From NCBI RefSeq assembly GCF_003590095.1, contig NC_039478.1:16182001-16246000 (forward strand): 64,000 nt of DNA, written 5' to 3'. Position 1 is the stretch's first letter. Each line of letters starts with the position of its first letter. Below, piece by piece: positions 1 to 19,476 of the stretch. Made by a program: the position numbers and the translations under genes. The notes under the pieces are model-generated. The model did not search any database, was not told the DNA's origin, and saw only the letters and a program-made list of their open reading frames with translations. The DNA comes from Trichoplusia ni (lineage: Eukaryota > Arthropoda > Insecta > Lepidoptera > Noctuidae).

Positions 1-269
1 TTTAATAGACTTGAAAAAAATTACTATTTCCTCTTAACAAAATACTTCTATACGCTATACTATGAACGCCAGGATTAGAGGCTCTACTACGTCTTGAAGA
101 AATGTTATTATGGATGTTAAAACGTGACATAGACAAAGAACGATCTTTTTTTAGTCTATTACTATTAATAATATTACTTTTAGACATAGTGGTTGGCTCC
201 TAGGGCCGCGATTCTGCTATTTTATAATGGCCGATGTAAAAAAAAAAGATTAAATTTGCAACTTTTGAC

Positions 270-480
270 GACCTCCGTGGTCGAGTGGCGTACGCACCGG
301 TTTCAAGGTGTCGCTAGCTCTGAGGTCCCGGGTTCGATCCCCGGTCATAAAAATTCGGTCGGAAAAATTCATACTACATTGTCTCGGGTCTGGGTGTTTG
401 TGGTACCTTCGTTGTGTCTGAATTCCATAACACAAGTGCTTTAGCAACTTACTTTGGGTTCAGAACAATGTATGTGATGT
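270..480 (+). repeat. tRNA-derived SINE, family A, copy 1
   Basis: A 211-bp unit nearly identical to 48503-48710. Its head looks like a tRNA gene: an A-box-like GGTCGAGTGGCG near 279 and a B box GGTTCGATCCC near 331, the internal RNA polymerase III promoter. A non-tRNA body follows (TCGGGTCTGGGTGT near 383) and it ends ATGTATGTGATGT before an ATTT-rich tail. The dispersed second copy and the unrelated 3' body argue against a working tRNA gene. Confidence 0.8.
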
Positions 481-1654
481 TGTCCGCATTTATTTATTTA
501 TTTAACTTTTCCTATTCCCTTTAGCATTTTGCAAATTCACTACGGTTCGGCACACTCACGGTCAATCCAGTGAAATTCCAATTATTATGTTGGAAAAATG
601 TTTAGGAGAATATGAATAGTGTTATTTTAATCCTATTTCCATTCATTCGTCGGCCATCGTAAATAGCAGAATCGGGGAGTGGAGTGTTACTATAGTGCAA
701 GTGAGACAGCGTATTATACTACACATATCTTCGTCTCGCTTCTGCTTCAGTAACAGCCCTGGCTTTAAGATCTCATAGTGAACGCGCTGACTAAAACATA
801 ATAGGAACTTCCCGCTTACTCAGAATTAAATTTTATTATTACTATGCCAAATATTCGATATCTTACGAAACTAAACCTATAAGCATAAAACAATATGATT
901 TATTTTCAATTAACAATTCACAAGTGGTGAATTATAGGAGGAAGCTAAGCATGTGGAGACTTCAATGTTATAAATTAAAATAAAATTCGCCTACAAAAAA
1001 TAGATACCATTTCAGACCTTCATAAGCGAACAAAGACTGGAATTTTTATAAATCTACTTTTGTTTAAGAAAATGATAGAGAACAAAATATTAATCTTTTA
1101 ATTACTTTATTAATAAAAATGATATTTTTCATAGATAAATAATGGCACGAACGACTTCACAGTAAGTGTGTGTTCGTGGTTTTACCTTTGGCATGCTAAT
1201 TTTGTGACTATTCTACTTTAAATTGTATCTGACAAGAAAAATAAAGCTATTTAGTTTTAGACTCTATTAGTTGTGCCTATACAAAATGTGTGAAGTGTGC
1301 TATAAATAGGACTAGTTGTGTCATTAATGTTTATTTTAAAAGAACGTACTTATTCTAAAAATATAAATTATCTTAAAATGTAAATATTTTTCTTTTTCGT
1401 TTGACAAAATATTGAACTTTTAAAAATGTATATTTTGTGTAAAAAACTGTAAATAAAAATTGTAAATAATGAAATTTTATTTTTTACAAAATTCTAACAA
1501 CTAATATTGGCTTTAATAGTTAGTTAATCTATGTTGTACCTACTTTATGCTTATTGCAGTGTCGTTTATAATAATTAATCTAAAACAATTAATAAATTAA
1601 CATGACTTTATTACTATTTATTTTCAAATTAACATGCGCCATTTATGTTCACAG
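481..1654. other. No gene seen; probable multiplexin intron
   Basis: AT-rich sequence with no Gly-X-Y coding and no ORF of note. A short segment at about 695-765 (GTGCAAGTGAGACAGCG followed by CGTCTCGCTTCTGCTTC) resembles degenerate inverted GAGACAGCG/TCTCGC patterns elsewhere in the window (22970-23030, 30795-30845, 44640-44700) and may be an old MITE. Since the first recognised exon begins at 1655 without a start codon, this is most simply intron. Confidence 0.5.
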
Positions 1655-10592
<8,938 letters not shown>

Positions 10593-11369
10593 AAAATAGT
10601 TTTATTAAATAACGTATCCCTAGAGAGTTAAACCTATTTCTACGGGTTCTAAATAGGGTTCCTAATGCATATTAATTATGTAGGAACTAGGAGTTCTTAC
10701 TAGTCACAGTTCAGGCTTAGTAAACCTAAATGTAGGTTATTTAATAAATATTTTCTGCTTTAGTTGATTTAACATTAATTTAAGTTTCGCAATTAGGTAA
10801 TCTTCTCTCATTGAACTTGGCTTAAGTATTTGAGGCCACGTTTATTTTATTAAGGCCCGCTATAAATTATGGCCAAATAGATAACGCAAGAATATTTTCC
10901 AAAATCTAGAGCTCTCAGTCACATTTTCATCGAGCTTAATAGTGGCTAACGGTACGTGAGAAGGCTAACTCACAATATACGTAGTTCTGGTTGTGGAAGA
11001 GAAACAAACAGGCTTAGTAGCATTGCGCTGTCAGACTTCCACGACTAAAATTATTATTAAGAATATACTCTGCTTTTTGAGATTCCTTTTATGTACTACA
11101 CATACTCATCAGACGAAAAAACCATTGCTTGTTTGTAAACGAAACAAAGCCCAAGTTATTTATAAAAAACTGGTATTATTGCTAAAGTAAAACTTAATAG
11201 AAATACATATAACATAATTGTATTTAATTGATATCGGCTTGATAAGAATTTTATTAAGCTAATTAGAATGCCATTTTTTTACGTATTTCTGACACCCCTT
11301 TTCTGAAAGTCGAAATCTTGTGTAACTCACTTTTTTTGTAAAAGCTGATATTCAATTGAATTTTAGTTC
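10593..11369. other. Multiplexin 3' UTR and spacer before copia
   Basis: AT-rich, no coding seen. An AATAAA at 10743-10748, about 150 nt after the stop codon, is a plausible polyadenylation signal. The rest up to the copia target site shows nothing recognisable; the small ORF at 10993-11190 is low-complexity and unsupported. Confidence 0.45.
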
Positions 11370-11374
11370 GTTTT

Positions 11375-11567
11375 TGTTAGATTATAAACTTTATAATGAG
11401 ATTGACCTCCTTTGTCATAGTTTGAATTTAAAATGTTTTATTTTTCTGATGTTTGAAGTGCGGTTGTTTTTTCGCAATTGTCAGTAGTTGTTTTTGTTCT
11501 TAGTTGACAATAAAAGAATTCTTACTTGATCGGACGTATTAATTATTAAAATAACCTGAACCCAATA
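11375..11567 (+). repeat. Copia 5' LTR (193 bp)
   Basis: Begins TGTTAGATTATAAAC and ends AACCCAATA. By direct reading it is identical to 15240-15432. It contains a TATAA-type tract near its start and AATAAA inside GACAATAAAAG, as expected for promoter and polyadenylation functions. Confidence 0.95.
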
Positions 11568-11581
11568 GGTTATGGGCCCAG
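11568..11581 (+). other. Primer binding site, initiator tRNA-Met half
   Basis: GGTTATGGGCCCAG lies directly after the 5' LTR. It is complementary to the anticodon stem-loop of eukaryotic initiator tRNA-Met (CTGGGCCCATAACC), the half-tRNA primer site known from Drosophila copia, rather than to a tRNA 3' acceptor end. Confidence 0.88.
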
Positions 11582-11667
11582 AATACGCGTTTGTCGATAA
11601 GTAAAGAGCAGTCACGTTTTAGTTCGTGAAAGTAATAATAGTTCCGGCTCGAATAACGTAATAAATC

Positions 11668-14600
11668 ATGGAGGTTAACAATTCCATGAAAATTGAGAAG
11701 TTTTGCGGCAACAATTTCAGACAATGGAAATTTCAAATTAATTGTGCTTTAAAAGCAAAAGGATTAGATATCAAGAAGGAAAAACCCAAGGTCGCTGATA
11801 CACAGTGGGAAAGAGATGACGGGATGGCAATGTTCATCATAACGTCCTCAATGGATCTCGGCCAAATCTCGCTTATTGAAAACTGTGAAACGGCAAGAGA
11901 AATAATGTTAAAATTGGAATCTATCTATGAAGCAAAGTCTGAACTAAACAAAATGATGGTGCACGAAAAGTTTTACCAATACAAGATGTCGCCGACTGAC
12001 AGCATTGCTAAACACGTAGCTAATGTGGAGAATTTAGCAAAACAGCTGAAGGAAAGTGGTGAAGAAATAAGTAACACAGCTATTATGACTAAAATACTAA
12101 GCACTTTACCTGCAAAATATAGATCATTACGTCAAGCTTGGTTATCCTTAGATCCAAAATCACAAACAATTCACAATCTTACTGCAAGATTATTAGATGA
12201 GGAAGCTAGCCTGACAAATGAAGAAGAAGCTGAGATTGCCTTAGTAGCTACAAAGAATTTTACAAAACAGAATAAATTTCAGAATCAACAAAACAGTACC
12301 AGTAATAACCACAGTACAAGGTCGGGTCAACAGAGACATCGTTTCATATGTTACAATTGCAACAAAAGAGGACATTTCGCAAGAGACTGTCGAGCCCCAA
12401 AGAAATCTGAGAGGAAACCTCAAGAGCAAAAGATGTTAGCATTTAGTGCAGAACAATGTTTACAATCTGAAACTAATACAGATGTATGGATTCTTGACAG
12501 TGGTGCATCTGCGCACATGTCATACAGACATGATTATTTTTGTGAGTTACAAGAATACGATCAGAGTAATAATGATAGAACTGTGATATTGGGAAATAAG
12601 AAAATACTCTCAGTGCAAGGTCATGGAAATATATTAATCAATAGATGTGTGAATGGAAAATGGGAGAAGAGCATTTTAGAAGATGTACTCTATGTACCAG
12701 AGTTACGCAGAAATTTATTTTCAGAAGGTATGGTGACTAGAAAAGGTTATGTCATTGTCAAAAGAAACAAAGATGCCTTAATAATGAAGAACAACTGTGT
12801 TGTTATGACTGCAACATTAAAAGAAAACAATCTTTATGAAATAAATATCAAAAGTATTGTGCAAGAAAAATGTAATGTAGTAGAATCAAGTCTAAAAGTC
12901 TGGCATGAACGTTTGGGACATCTAAATGTCAAAGAAGTGCTAAATATGAGTAAGAATGGTGCAATTCCGGTGACCTTCACAGATGATAACAACTTTACTT
13001 GTGAAGCATGTCAATACGGTAAGCAGAGTCGCATACTATTTCATAAGTCTCACAGAGGACAATGTGAACCTGGAGAATTGACTTATAGTGATGTATGTGG
13101 GCCTTTAGAACATGAATCCATATCGGGTGCAAGATATTTCATTTTATTTAAAGATGGTGCTACCAGTTTCAGGCATATATATGTGATCAAACATAAAAGC
13201 GACTCCCTAGATTGTTTTAAAAAGTATAATGCAATATTGAAGAATAAATTGGGTCGTGGTACTCAAATACTGCACACAGACAATGGACGTGAGTATATTA
13301 ACAATGATTTTAGAGACTATTTAGATCGTGAAGGAATAATTCATGAACGTACAGCACCATACACTCCAGAGCAGAATGGAAGAGCCGAACGAGAAATGCG
13401 TACAATTATGGAAAGTGCAAGATCTATGTTACATGCTCGTGACTTACCATTAAAGTTGTGGGCTGAAGCAGTAAACTGTTCTGTATATTTATTGAACCGG
13501 AGTTCATCCTCACAAACAAAAGATGTATCTCCATATGAGCTATGGAATGGAAAGAAGCCCTATCTTGAGCACATAAGAGTTTTTGGCTCAAAAGGATATG
13601 TTCATGTACCTGATGAAAAGAGAAAGAAGTTAGATAAGAAGAGTATTGAACTAATGCTAGTAGGATATGAGGACGAAAATTACAGAATGCTCAATATTAA
13701 CACTGGAAGAATAACAATAAGTAGAAATGTACGCTTCAACGAAACCAACCCACTAGTGCTGAATAAAAATTGTGCTTCAATTGACATAACTAGCGGCATA
13801 GAAGAGAATGGGGTAAATGATATTTTAACACCTCAACAGTCTTTACCCATACAGAAACAAAGTAAAGTCTTACCAGAAACTTCTATGGAGGATGAAAATT
13901 TATCAGATATTAGTTATGAAAGCACAAATAGCCAAAATGATCCAACATATCAACCTTCTCAAATAATTTCCAGTGATGAAGAAAGAAACATTACACTACG
14001 ACCTAGAAGAGTAAGATATGAAGAAGCAAACTTTTGTGAGTATGAGGTTCCTGAAACATATGAAGAAGCTATGAAATGTAAAGATAGTAATAAGTGGAAA
14101 GAAGCTATAAGAGAAGAATTACAATCAATTGAAGAGAATGAAACCTGGAAACTAGTCGATAGAAACAATGAAAGAACTGTAACTTCAAAATGGGTATTTT
14201 GTGTAAAGAGAGATCCAGAAGGTAATATTAGTAGATACAAAGCTCGTCTTTGTGCTCGTGGATTTACTCAAGTAAGAGATGTTGATTTCAAGGAGACGTT
14301 TTCACCGACGACCAGGTATGACTCTATCAGAGTTATATTATCTCTTGCAGCACAAAAGAATTATGAAATACAGCAGTTCGATGTTCAAACGGCATTTCTT
14401 TATGGTGAATTGCTGGAAGATGTCTACATGGAGGTGCCTGAAGGTGTCCAGGCTGAGCAAGGAAAAATATGTAAGTTAGTTAAATCATTGTATGGTTTAA
14501 AGCAATCCTCTCGTTGTTGGAATAGAAAATTTTCTTCATTTTTGAGTAACTATGGTTTTAAAGTATGTCCTTCAGACAACTGTGTTTTTGTTGGATGTTT

Positions 14601-14871
14601 CAATAATTTCAGAGTTATTTTATTATTATATGTTGATGACGCCTTGTTGTTATCAGAAAATAAGGAAATATTAGTACATATAATTAATGACCTTAAAAAT
14701 AATTTTAAGATAAAGGTTTTGAATTTAAATACTTTTATTGGTATGGACATAACTAAGAGTAATAATTCAATTGTAATAAGTCAAAAGCAGTATATAAAGC
14801 ACTTGATTAAAAAGTTTAATATGTCTGAAGCCACTCCATGTAGTACCCTGCTGATAATAATGTTATTTTGA
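11668..14871 (+). CDS. Copia gag-pol polyprotein (1067 aa, C-terminally cut)
   Basis: A single reading frame 86 nt after the PBS. Gag occupies about residues 1-220. A CX2CX4HX4C zinc knuckle spans C228-C241. An aspartic protease signature DSGAS is at 277-281. The GAG-pre-integrase HHCC-type region begins near W412 (WHERLGHLN). The integrase catalytic triad fits D475, D538 and E574 (D-35-E). Reverse transcriptase follows with FDVQTAFL and the catalytic YVDD at 988-991. The frame then shifts near 14845 and meets a false stop; the true continuation is in another frame. Known copia polyproteins are about 1,300-1,400 residues, so RNase H and connection sequences are missing. Confidence 0.93.
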   Translation: MEVNNSMKIEKFCGNNFRQWKFQINCALKAKGLDIKKEKPKVADTQWERDDGMAMFIITSSMDLGQISLIENCETAREIMLKLESIYEAKSELNKMMVHEKFYQYKMSPTDSIAKHVANVENLAKQLKESGEEISNTAIMTKILSTLPAKYRSLRQAWLSLDPKSQTIHNLTARLLDEEASLTNEEEAEIALVATKNFTKQNKFQNQQNSTSNNHSTRSGQQRHRFICYNCNKRGHFARDCRAPKKSERKPQEQKMLAFSAEQCLQSETNTDVWILDSGASAHMSYRHDYFCELQEYDQSNNDRTVILGNKKILSVQGHGNILINRCVNGKWEKSILEDVLYVPELRRNLFSEGMVTRKGYVIVKRNKDALIMKNNCVVMTATLKENNLYEINIKSIVQEKCNVVESSLKVWHERLGHLNVKEVLNMSKNGAIPVTFTDDNNFTCEACQYGKQSRILFHKSHRGQCEPGELTYSDVCGPLEHESISGARYFILFKDGATSFRHIYVIKHKSDSLDCFKKYNAILKNKLGRGTQILHTDNGREYINNDFRDYLDREGIIHERTAPYTPEQNGRAEREMRTIMESARSMLHARDLPLKLWAEAVNCSVYLLNRSSSSQTKDVSPYELWNGKKPYLEHIRVFGSKGYVHVPDEKRKKLDKKSIELMLVGYEDENYRMLNINTGRITISRNVRFNETNPLVLNKNCASIDITSGIEENGVNDILTPQQSLPIQKQSKVLPETSMEDENLSDISYESTNSQNDPTYQPSQIISSDEERNITLRPRRVRYEEANFCEYEVPETYEEAMKCKDSNKWKEAIREELQSIEENETWKLVDRNNERTVTSKWVFCVKRDPEGNISRYKARLCARGFTQVRDVDFKETFSPTTRYDSIRVILSLAAQKNYEIQQFDVQTAFLYGELLEDVYMEVPEGVQAEQGKICKLVKSLYGLKQSSRCWNRKFSSFLSNYGFKVCPSDNCVFVGCFNNFRVILLLYVDDALLLSENKEILVHIINDLKNNFKIKVLNLNTFIGMDITKSNNSIVISQKQYIKHLIKKFNMSEATPCSTLLIIMLF

Positions 14872-15178
14872 TGAAAAACGACGGCGAAAATGTAACAAAC
14901 TTTCCATATAGGGAAGCAGTGGGAGCCCTAATGTTTTTGTCAATAGTGTCTAGACCTGATTTAGCTTATTCATTAAATATAGTTAGTAGATATTTAAATA
15001 ACCCAAATAAGAATCATGTCAATGCTGTCAAAAGAATAATTAGATATTTAATAAAGACAATAGATTTTGTATTGCTTATAATTGTAAAAGTGAGTTAATG
15101 GGTTATTCTGATTCTGATTTTGCTTCAGATATTGATTCTAGGATATTGTTATGTGCAACATATTTTTATCCTGTTATA
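14848..15178 (+). pseudogene. Copia pol 3' remnant, truncated RNase H
   Basis: After the break near 14845, homology resumes in another frame with PYREAVGALMFLS and RPDLAYSLNIVSRYL, typical of the copia region between RT and RNase H. A second frame change near 15070 leads to GYSDSDFASDIDSR, the start of copia RNase H. Homology stops there; the rest of RNase H is absent before the polypurine tract. At least two frameshifts plus a deletion are inferred from comparison with the family. Confidence 0.8.
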
Positions 15179-15239
15179 AAGTGTGTAGAAGTAATTTAGT
15201 ATGTAGGTATTGGATTCCATTATAAAGTTTAAGTGGGAG

Positions 15240-15432
15240 TGTTAGATTATAAACTTTATAATGAGATTGACCTCCTTTGTCATAGTTTGAATTTAAAATG
15301 TTTTATTTTTCTGATGTTTGAAGTGCGGTTGTTTTTTCGCAATTGTCAGTAGTTGTTTTTGTTCTTAGTTGACAATAAAAGAATTCTTACTTGATCGGAC
15401 GTATTAATTATTAAAATAACCTGAACCCAATA
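15240..15432 (+). repeat. Copia 3' LTR (193 bp)
   Basis: Read base for base it is the same as the 5' LTR. It follows the polypurine tract directly and is followed by GTTTT, the target duplication. Confidence 0.95.
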
Positions 15433-15437
15433 GTTTT

Positions 15438-16437
15438 TATAACTGATTTTAGTAAGGAACCGGTATTCGAAAATGTGAAAAATAATTAGCCGATGAAAAC
15501 AACCAATGATGTCATTGGCTAACCCCTACTTACGAGTATTTTTACACTACATATAAACATGCTACGAGTAATCATCTAACTGTAATAGCAAAACAGCGAA
15601 AGCGGAAATATTGTAATTTTCGTGCTGATCGTATTTGGATATCATTCACAGTTGCTTTTGATAATTAGACAGATAATACCACTAAAGGTGTTAGTATTAA
15701 ATAATTAATTTATCTTTACGTTTTAAATAGTGTGTTAATTAAGTATTACTTATGTAATAAATACTTATTTTGAGAGCAGTTTGAACAAAAAGATGTGTGA
15801 TAATTTGAGCGAGGAATGAGCAAATGCGTTAGTGTATTGTTTTTTGTTATCATATCACAAAAATATTAAAATAACAATGTATATTTCATCATGAAAACTT
15901 TTATTGTTAAATCTTTCTTGGCTACTTATTGTAAGTTATTATTTATATAAATGAGCTGTTCAATATAATATTGATTTTCTTTTTTTAAATTATGTAGCAT
16001 ATTATAATACATACGCCGAAAAAATCTGGAGGAACCGTACTCAACCTGTATACTTAACCTTATTGGTCCAACTAAGGATGCAAATTTATTGAAAACCGTA
16101 TTAAATTTCACTACCATTGCGCTTTGTTTAGTTAGTAAATCTTTTTTTTTTTGCTTTCCTGTCACCATGACTAAAATGTATTTTTAGCGACTGTAAATAA
16201 GTTCGAGTATTGCTGATCTAGAAGAAATCAATTAATACCTTTTTACAACATTGAGCGTTCTAAAGTATTTGTAACCTGGACAACTAACTAAGAAAATGTC
16301 ATCTAATTATAGAATTTTTATGAGTGTTGACTGCTGTGCACTGCCACTTGTTTTGTAGCCCAAAATTTCGAAATAAATTGCAAATTATTTAAAATAAAAT
16401 TCCACATTTCGAATTTCATTATTCATGCATCTAGGTA
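15438..16437. other. Intergenic; possible promoter-like stretch near 15500-15600
   Basis: No gene seen. CCAATGATGTCATTGG at about 15506-15521 contains two CCAAT boxes in opposite orientation, and ACATATAAACATG lies roughly 50 bp further on. Spacing is compatible with a promoter, but no downstream ORF or spliced gene was identified, so this is only suggestive. Confidence 0.25.
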
Positions 16438-16560
16438 GGTATTTTAATGATACGACTATTTACTCACGCGTATTTATTTAGATCGTGCGCCTAGTTTCAG
16501 ACTCAAACGGACTCATAACTCATGAGCTGACTAGTTGCTACTAGTTGCGTAGCTTGAGTC
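16438..16560. repeat. Diverged half of the foldback MITE seen at 32724
   Basis: AATGATACG, TTTACTCACGCGTATTT, GATCGTGCGC and CTAGTTTCAGAC correspond in order to the left arm and centre of the 32724-32864 element. The right arm is not recognisable. A direct repeat ACTAGTTGCT/ACTAGTTGCG follows. Confidence 0.45.
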
Positions 16561-17039
16561 ATGAAATGGACTTTCTCAAAACACATGCAGTTTACAAGTA
16601 AAAGTAAAATTATCTGGATTCTCTTAATTTGTATTCTTTCCAGTTAATTAAGTCATATTATTTATATCTAATTTTAAGTCTGTGCCATAATATTGTCATA
16701 TGATAAGAAGGAAAACAATAACAAATAAAACATTATAAATACCTACTTTAGTATTTTATTTTTTCAATATCAGGTAACTCCTACAATCATTAGTAGTGTA
16801 TATTTCTCTATATTCCTGACTGCGATGTGATAAGTTTGTAATATTTTACAGCTTCCACAAAAATAAAAAATAAATTAGAAGACCGACACCTCAAATCTAA
16901 CAAGAGTTCAAAAAACAAAAGTCTGATATAAAGTAATCATCAACCAACAAATTACAAACTTACCCAAGTCCAGTTCACCCTTGTAAAGTCAACTCCACAG
17001 TATTAAAATAATCTCAATTCAAAATTAGGTCTCGAATCC

Positions 17040-17225
17040 CAGAGCCATTTCCACATTCGCGCCGATGCATTTCTCTGGAAGTGCCACAGAGCTCATTTGC
17101 AATAAGAGCGGTCGCAATGAGCGCCATAATGCGACTTGGCCGGAGTTACCTCGCTGCATTCACCACAAGATTGCAATAACGCCGCCATCTATGAGCGCTG
17201 CGTCTAAAATTTGCTAGGTGCTCAT
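17040..17225. other. GC- and CpG-rich island of unknown role
   Basis: A stretch much richer in GC than its surroundings, with repeated short words: TTGCAATAA twice (near 17096 and 17174), and GCGCCAT, CGCCGCCAT and ATGAGCGC. No reading frame or RNA fold is convincing. Could be a regulatory element, a conserved non-coding element or an old repeat. Confidence 0.3.
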
Positions 17226-17292
17226 TTTCTAACGGACTTACAAATTTCTTCGATTGCACAAAGGTTTTTTTTTTTGTTTTTGTGAGTCAAGT

Positions 17293-17326
17293 GGTTTGAG
17301 GTTAGATTAGTATCTAACCTCAAACC
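17293..17326. repeat. Perfect 15-bp inverted repeat, 4-nt loop
   Basis: GGTTTGAGGTTAGAT, loop TAGT, then ATCTAACCTCAAACC. It lies alone in AT-rich DNA, downstream of a poly-T tract. Confidence 0.75.
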
Positions 17327-18782
17327 GTATTTTTAAATCTGAAGATGCTGTTTGGAAAAAAGGGTAGGTTATTTGAAAATAAAATTGATTGGTCTAGATT
17401 TATTAAGATAACTTATTTTAAAAATAGAACTGCAAAGTTTATTTATAAATATATTTCTAGTCTAGCTACAGGATTATTAAAAAAATACCCCTATTAAAAT
17501 GGGTAACTGAATGAAATGTAACCGGGTTTTGTTTTAAAGATAATAAATATCCTTACACTTACAGTTCTTCCCGGACCCCGTCACTTAAACAAACAAAAAC
17601 CAACCAATAAAACAACAAAAAACCCACCAACTATTACAACTCACAAAGGGTAACACACTACCTACACACCCCGATACGATCGAGCATTCTATCAAAAGTT
17701 GTTAATGAAAATGCCGACACGGAAACACAACAATCACCCAGTAACCACAGGGAGGTTATATGGACCGATTGATTTCGGTAGCAATTGGTATTTTTCGTCA
17801 GTTCGTTCCGCGTCACCAATTTACAAGCCAATATTCTGCGCCAAATGCTGTCTGCCCTTTGAAATGTTTGATGAATGTGTGTTATATCGACTGTATCGTC
17901 TGTGTGTGATCAATTTTGTCACAAACGAAGTTAATAATTGGAGTGGGTATTGTAGAATGAATTAACTTATTGAATTTTGTTAACTCGTTGGATTTAAGAG
18001 GAAAGGAGGTGGCTGAAATCTTCATACATTTTGATCGTTCTTTATAAGTTAGGTACAATGTGGGTAAGAATGGAACCCTAAAGTCCTCTCTCGATCGATT
18101 GTCTGTCCCTAGGACGTATCTTATCAAAAGTACCTAAAACCCAAAGAAGATTTCTTTCAGTTGCCAGTATAACAACGAATAATATTTTCTTTAGCTTTTT
18201 TGTGCGTATCCGTACCCCACCTAAGCGTCTAACATAATCATTTTTATGTGTTACCCACGCGTATATGTAGATTAGTATTGCAAAAAGCAGCCAAGTGCCA
18301 GATACTTCCATATCTAATTAGTTTAGACTTCGGAAACGAGAAAAATAACAGACACACACTGAACAACTTTCACTTTTTAAATATTAAAACGATTTTCGTT
18401 CCCGAACCTTTTGAAAATCAAATAAGCCTGCTTTTACCTTGTTCCTACATAATGAAAAGGACAGGCGAAAATTAGAGCTGTCTAATTAAGTTCCAACTAA
18501 AATTTCCATACAATTTTGTCGACACGTGTGCGCTAATACACGTTTGACATTCCTAAGTTAGTTGTTTTCTGTTGTCGTCCACTTCCCGTTTTGCATTTTC
18601 GTAAAATGCAGCAATTATTTAATTTTGTTACTTTTAGGTAATATAAGATATGAATATATCGTACACACTTACAGAAAAAGAAGGAGCTTGCAGTGTGAAA
18701 GTGATTTATAAAAAATGTAAATTTGGATTTAATTTAAGTAGAAAATAGAGTCATCATAAAAAATCTTTTGTTTTATAACGTC
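17327..18782. other. Intergenic; no supported gene
   Basis: AT-rich with only short unsupported ORFs. At 18500-18640 there is CACGTG (18522 region) and, at 18606, an ATG opening eleven codons (MQQLFNFVTFR) ending at an AG|GTAATA donor. That could be a first coding exon, but no downstream exon was found. Confidence 0.3.
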
Positions 18783-18899
18783 TCTCGGTCTAAGGAATTC
18801 AACGCTTTTGTGACGCGGGGAGTTTACCAAACATCTAAATCATATGCATAAAGGCACCCAGACTCAGAACAAGCATTTGTGGATCACACAAATGCTTGT
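18783..18899 (-). repeat. SINE family B, 5'-truncated
   Basis: The reverse complement reads ACAAGCATTTGTGTGATCC, then AAATGCTTGTTCTGAGTCTG, GGTGCC and a tail through AATTCCTTAG. It matches the full copy at 51697-51905 without its tRNA head. Confidence 0.7.
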
Positions 18900-19272
18900 A
18901 ATATGAGGAGATCCCTCAAAACTTTTCGTACAGTGGGTTTGGTGTACGTATGAAATCCATGAAATCAGTCCTCAGACGTCAATTAAAAGGTAACCGTTTA
19001 CTTTTGGACTTCAGAATCCGAAGAAACAATAGGATGTTGTTTTATAAGAAAGAACATTTGTTTAAGACGCGACTCCAAATAGGCACCAGGAGCAAGGCAC
19101 TAACTAATGACAAGAGAAGTAAAAACGGAGGCATCTTAAAGCTGAAAATCCACAGAGCTTTTACCACCACGTGATAAAACAATCAATTACAGTGGAAGCG
19201 AGACAGGGCACTACTAGTTGTAGAGCGGCATCTCTCTTCCACACCTTCAATATTACAGTAGGTACATTATAT

Positions 19273-19476
19273 AGCTGACCCAGCAAACGTTCCTTTGCCT
19301 AATAAATTATTTCTAGTTGTATGTATTCATATTATAAAAAAAAATGTCTAATAAATAATAAAATAAATTTTAGTGTGAGCAATTCTTATCACTTAGGGGT
19401 ATGAAAAATAAATGTTAGCCGATTCGGAGGAGTACGGTAACGAACATCGTGACACGGGAATTTAATATATATTAGA
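19273..19476 (+). repeat. Dispersed repeat family T, copy 1
   Basis: Starts AGCTGACCCAGCAAACG, contains TTGTATGTATTCATATTATA and GTGAGCAATTCTTATCACTT, and ends CGGAGGAGTACGGTAACGAA, CATCGTGACACGGGAATTT, ATATATTAGAT. Two related copies are at 20281-20552 and 35478-35716. The shape (constant 3' end, variable 5' content) suits a LINE 3' tail or its non-autonomous relative. Confidence 0.7.

Larger units (their letters stand above)
11370..15437 (+). mobile_element. Ty1/copia LTR retrotransposon, defective 3' end
   Basis: A copia-superfamily element bounded by 5-bp duplications GTTTT (11370-11374 and 15433-15437). It contains a 193-bp 5' LTR, PBS, a single gag-pol ORF in copia order (gag, zinc knuckle, protease, integrase, reverse transcriptase), an RNase H remnant, a polypurine tract AAGTGGGAG (15231-15239) and an identical 3' LTR. 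Intact ends and identical LTRs indicate recent insertion. The pol 3' end is broken by frameshifts and loss of most of RNase H, so this copy cannot be autonomous as read. Confidence 0.95.

Noticed and set aside
2..187. 61-codon minus-strand ORF at the left edge
   Set aside because: Ser/Arg/Asn-rich low-complexity, ends at a stop near the edge, no splice support or recognisable family; could be an exon but cannot be supported.
275..350. tRNA gene at the left edge
   Set aside because: A and B boxes are present, but the unit is repeated at 48503 with a long shared non-tRNA body, so it is a SINE head.
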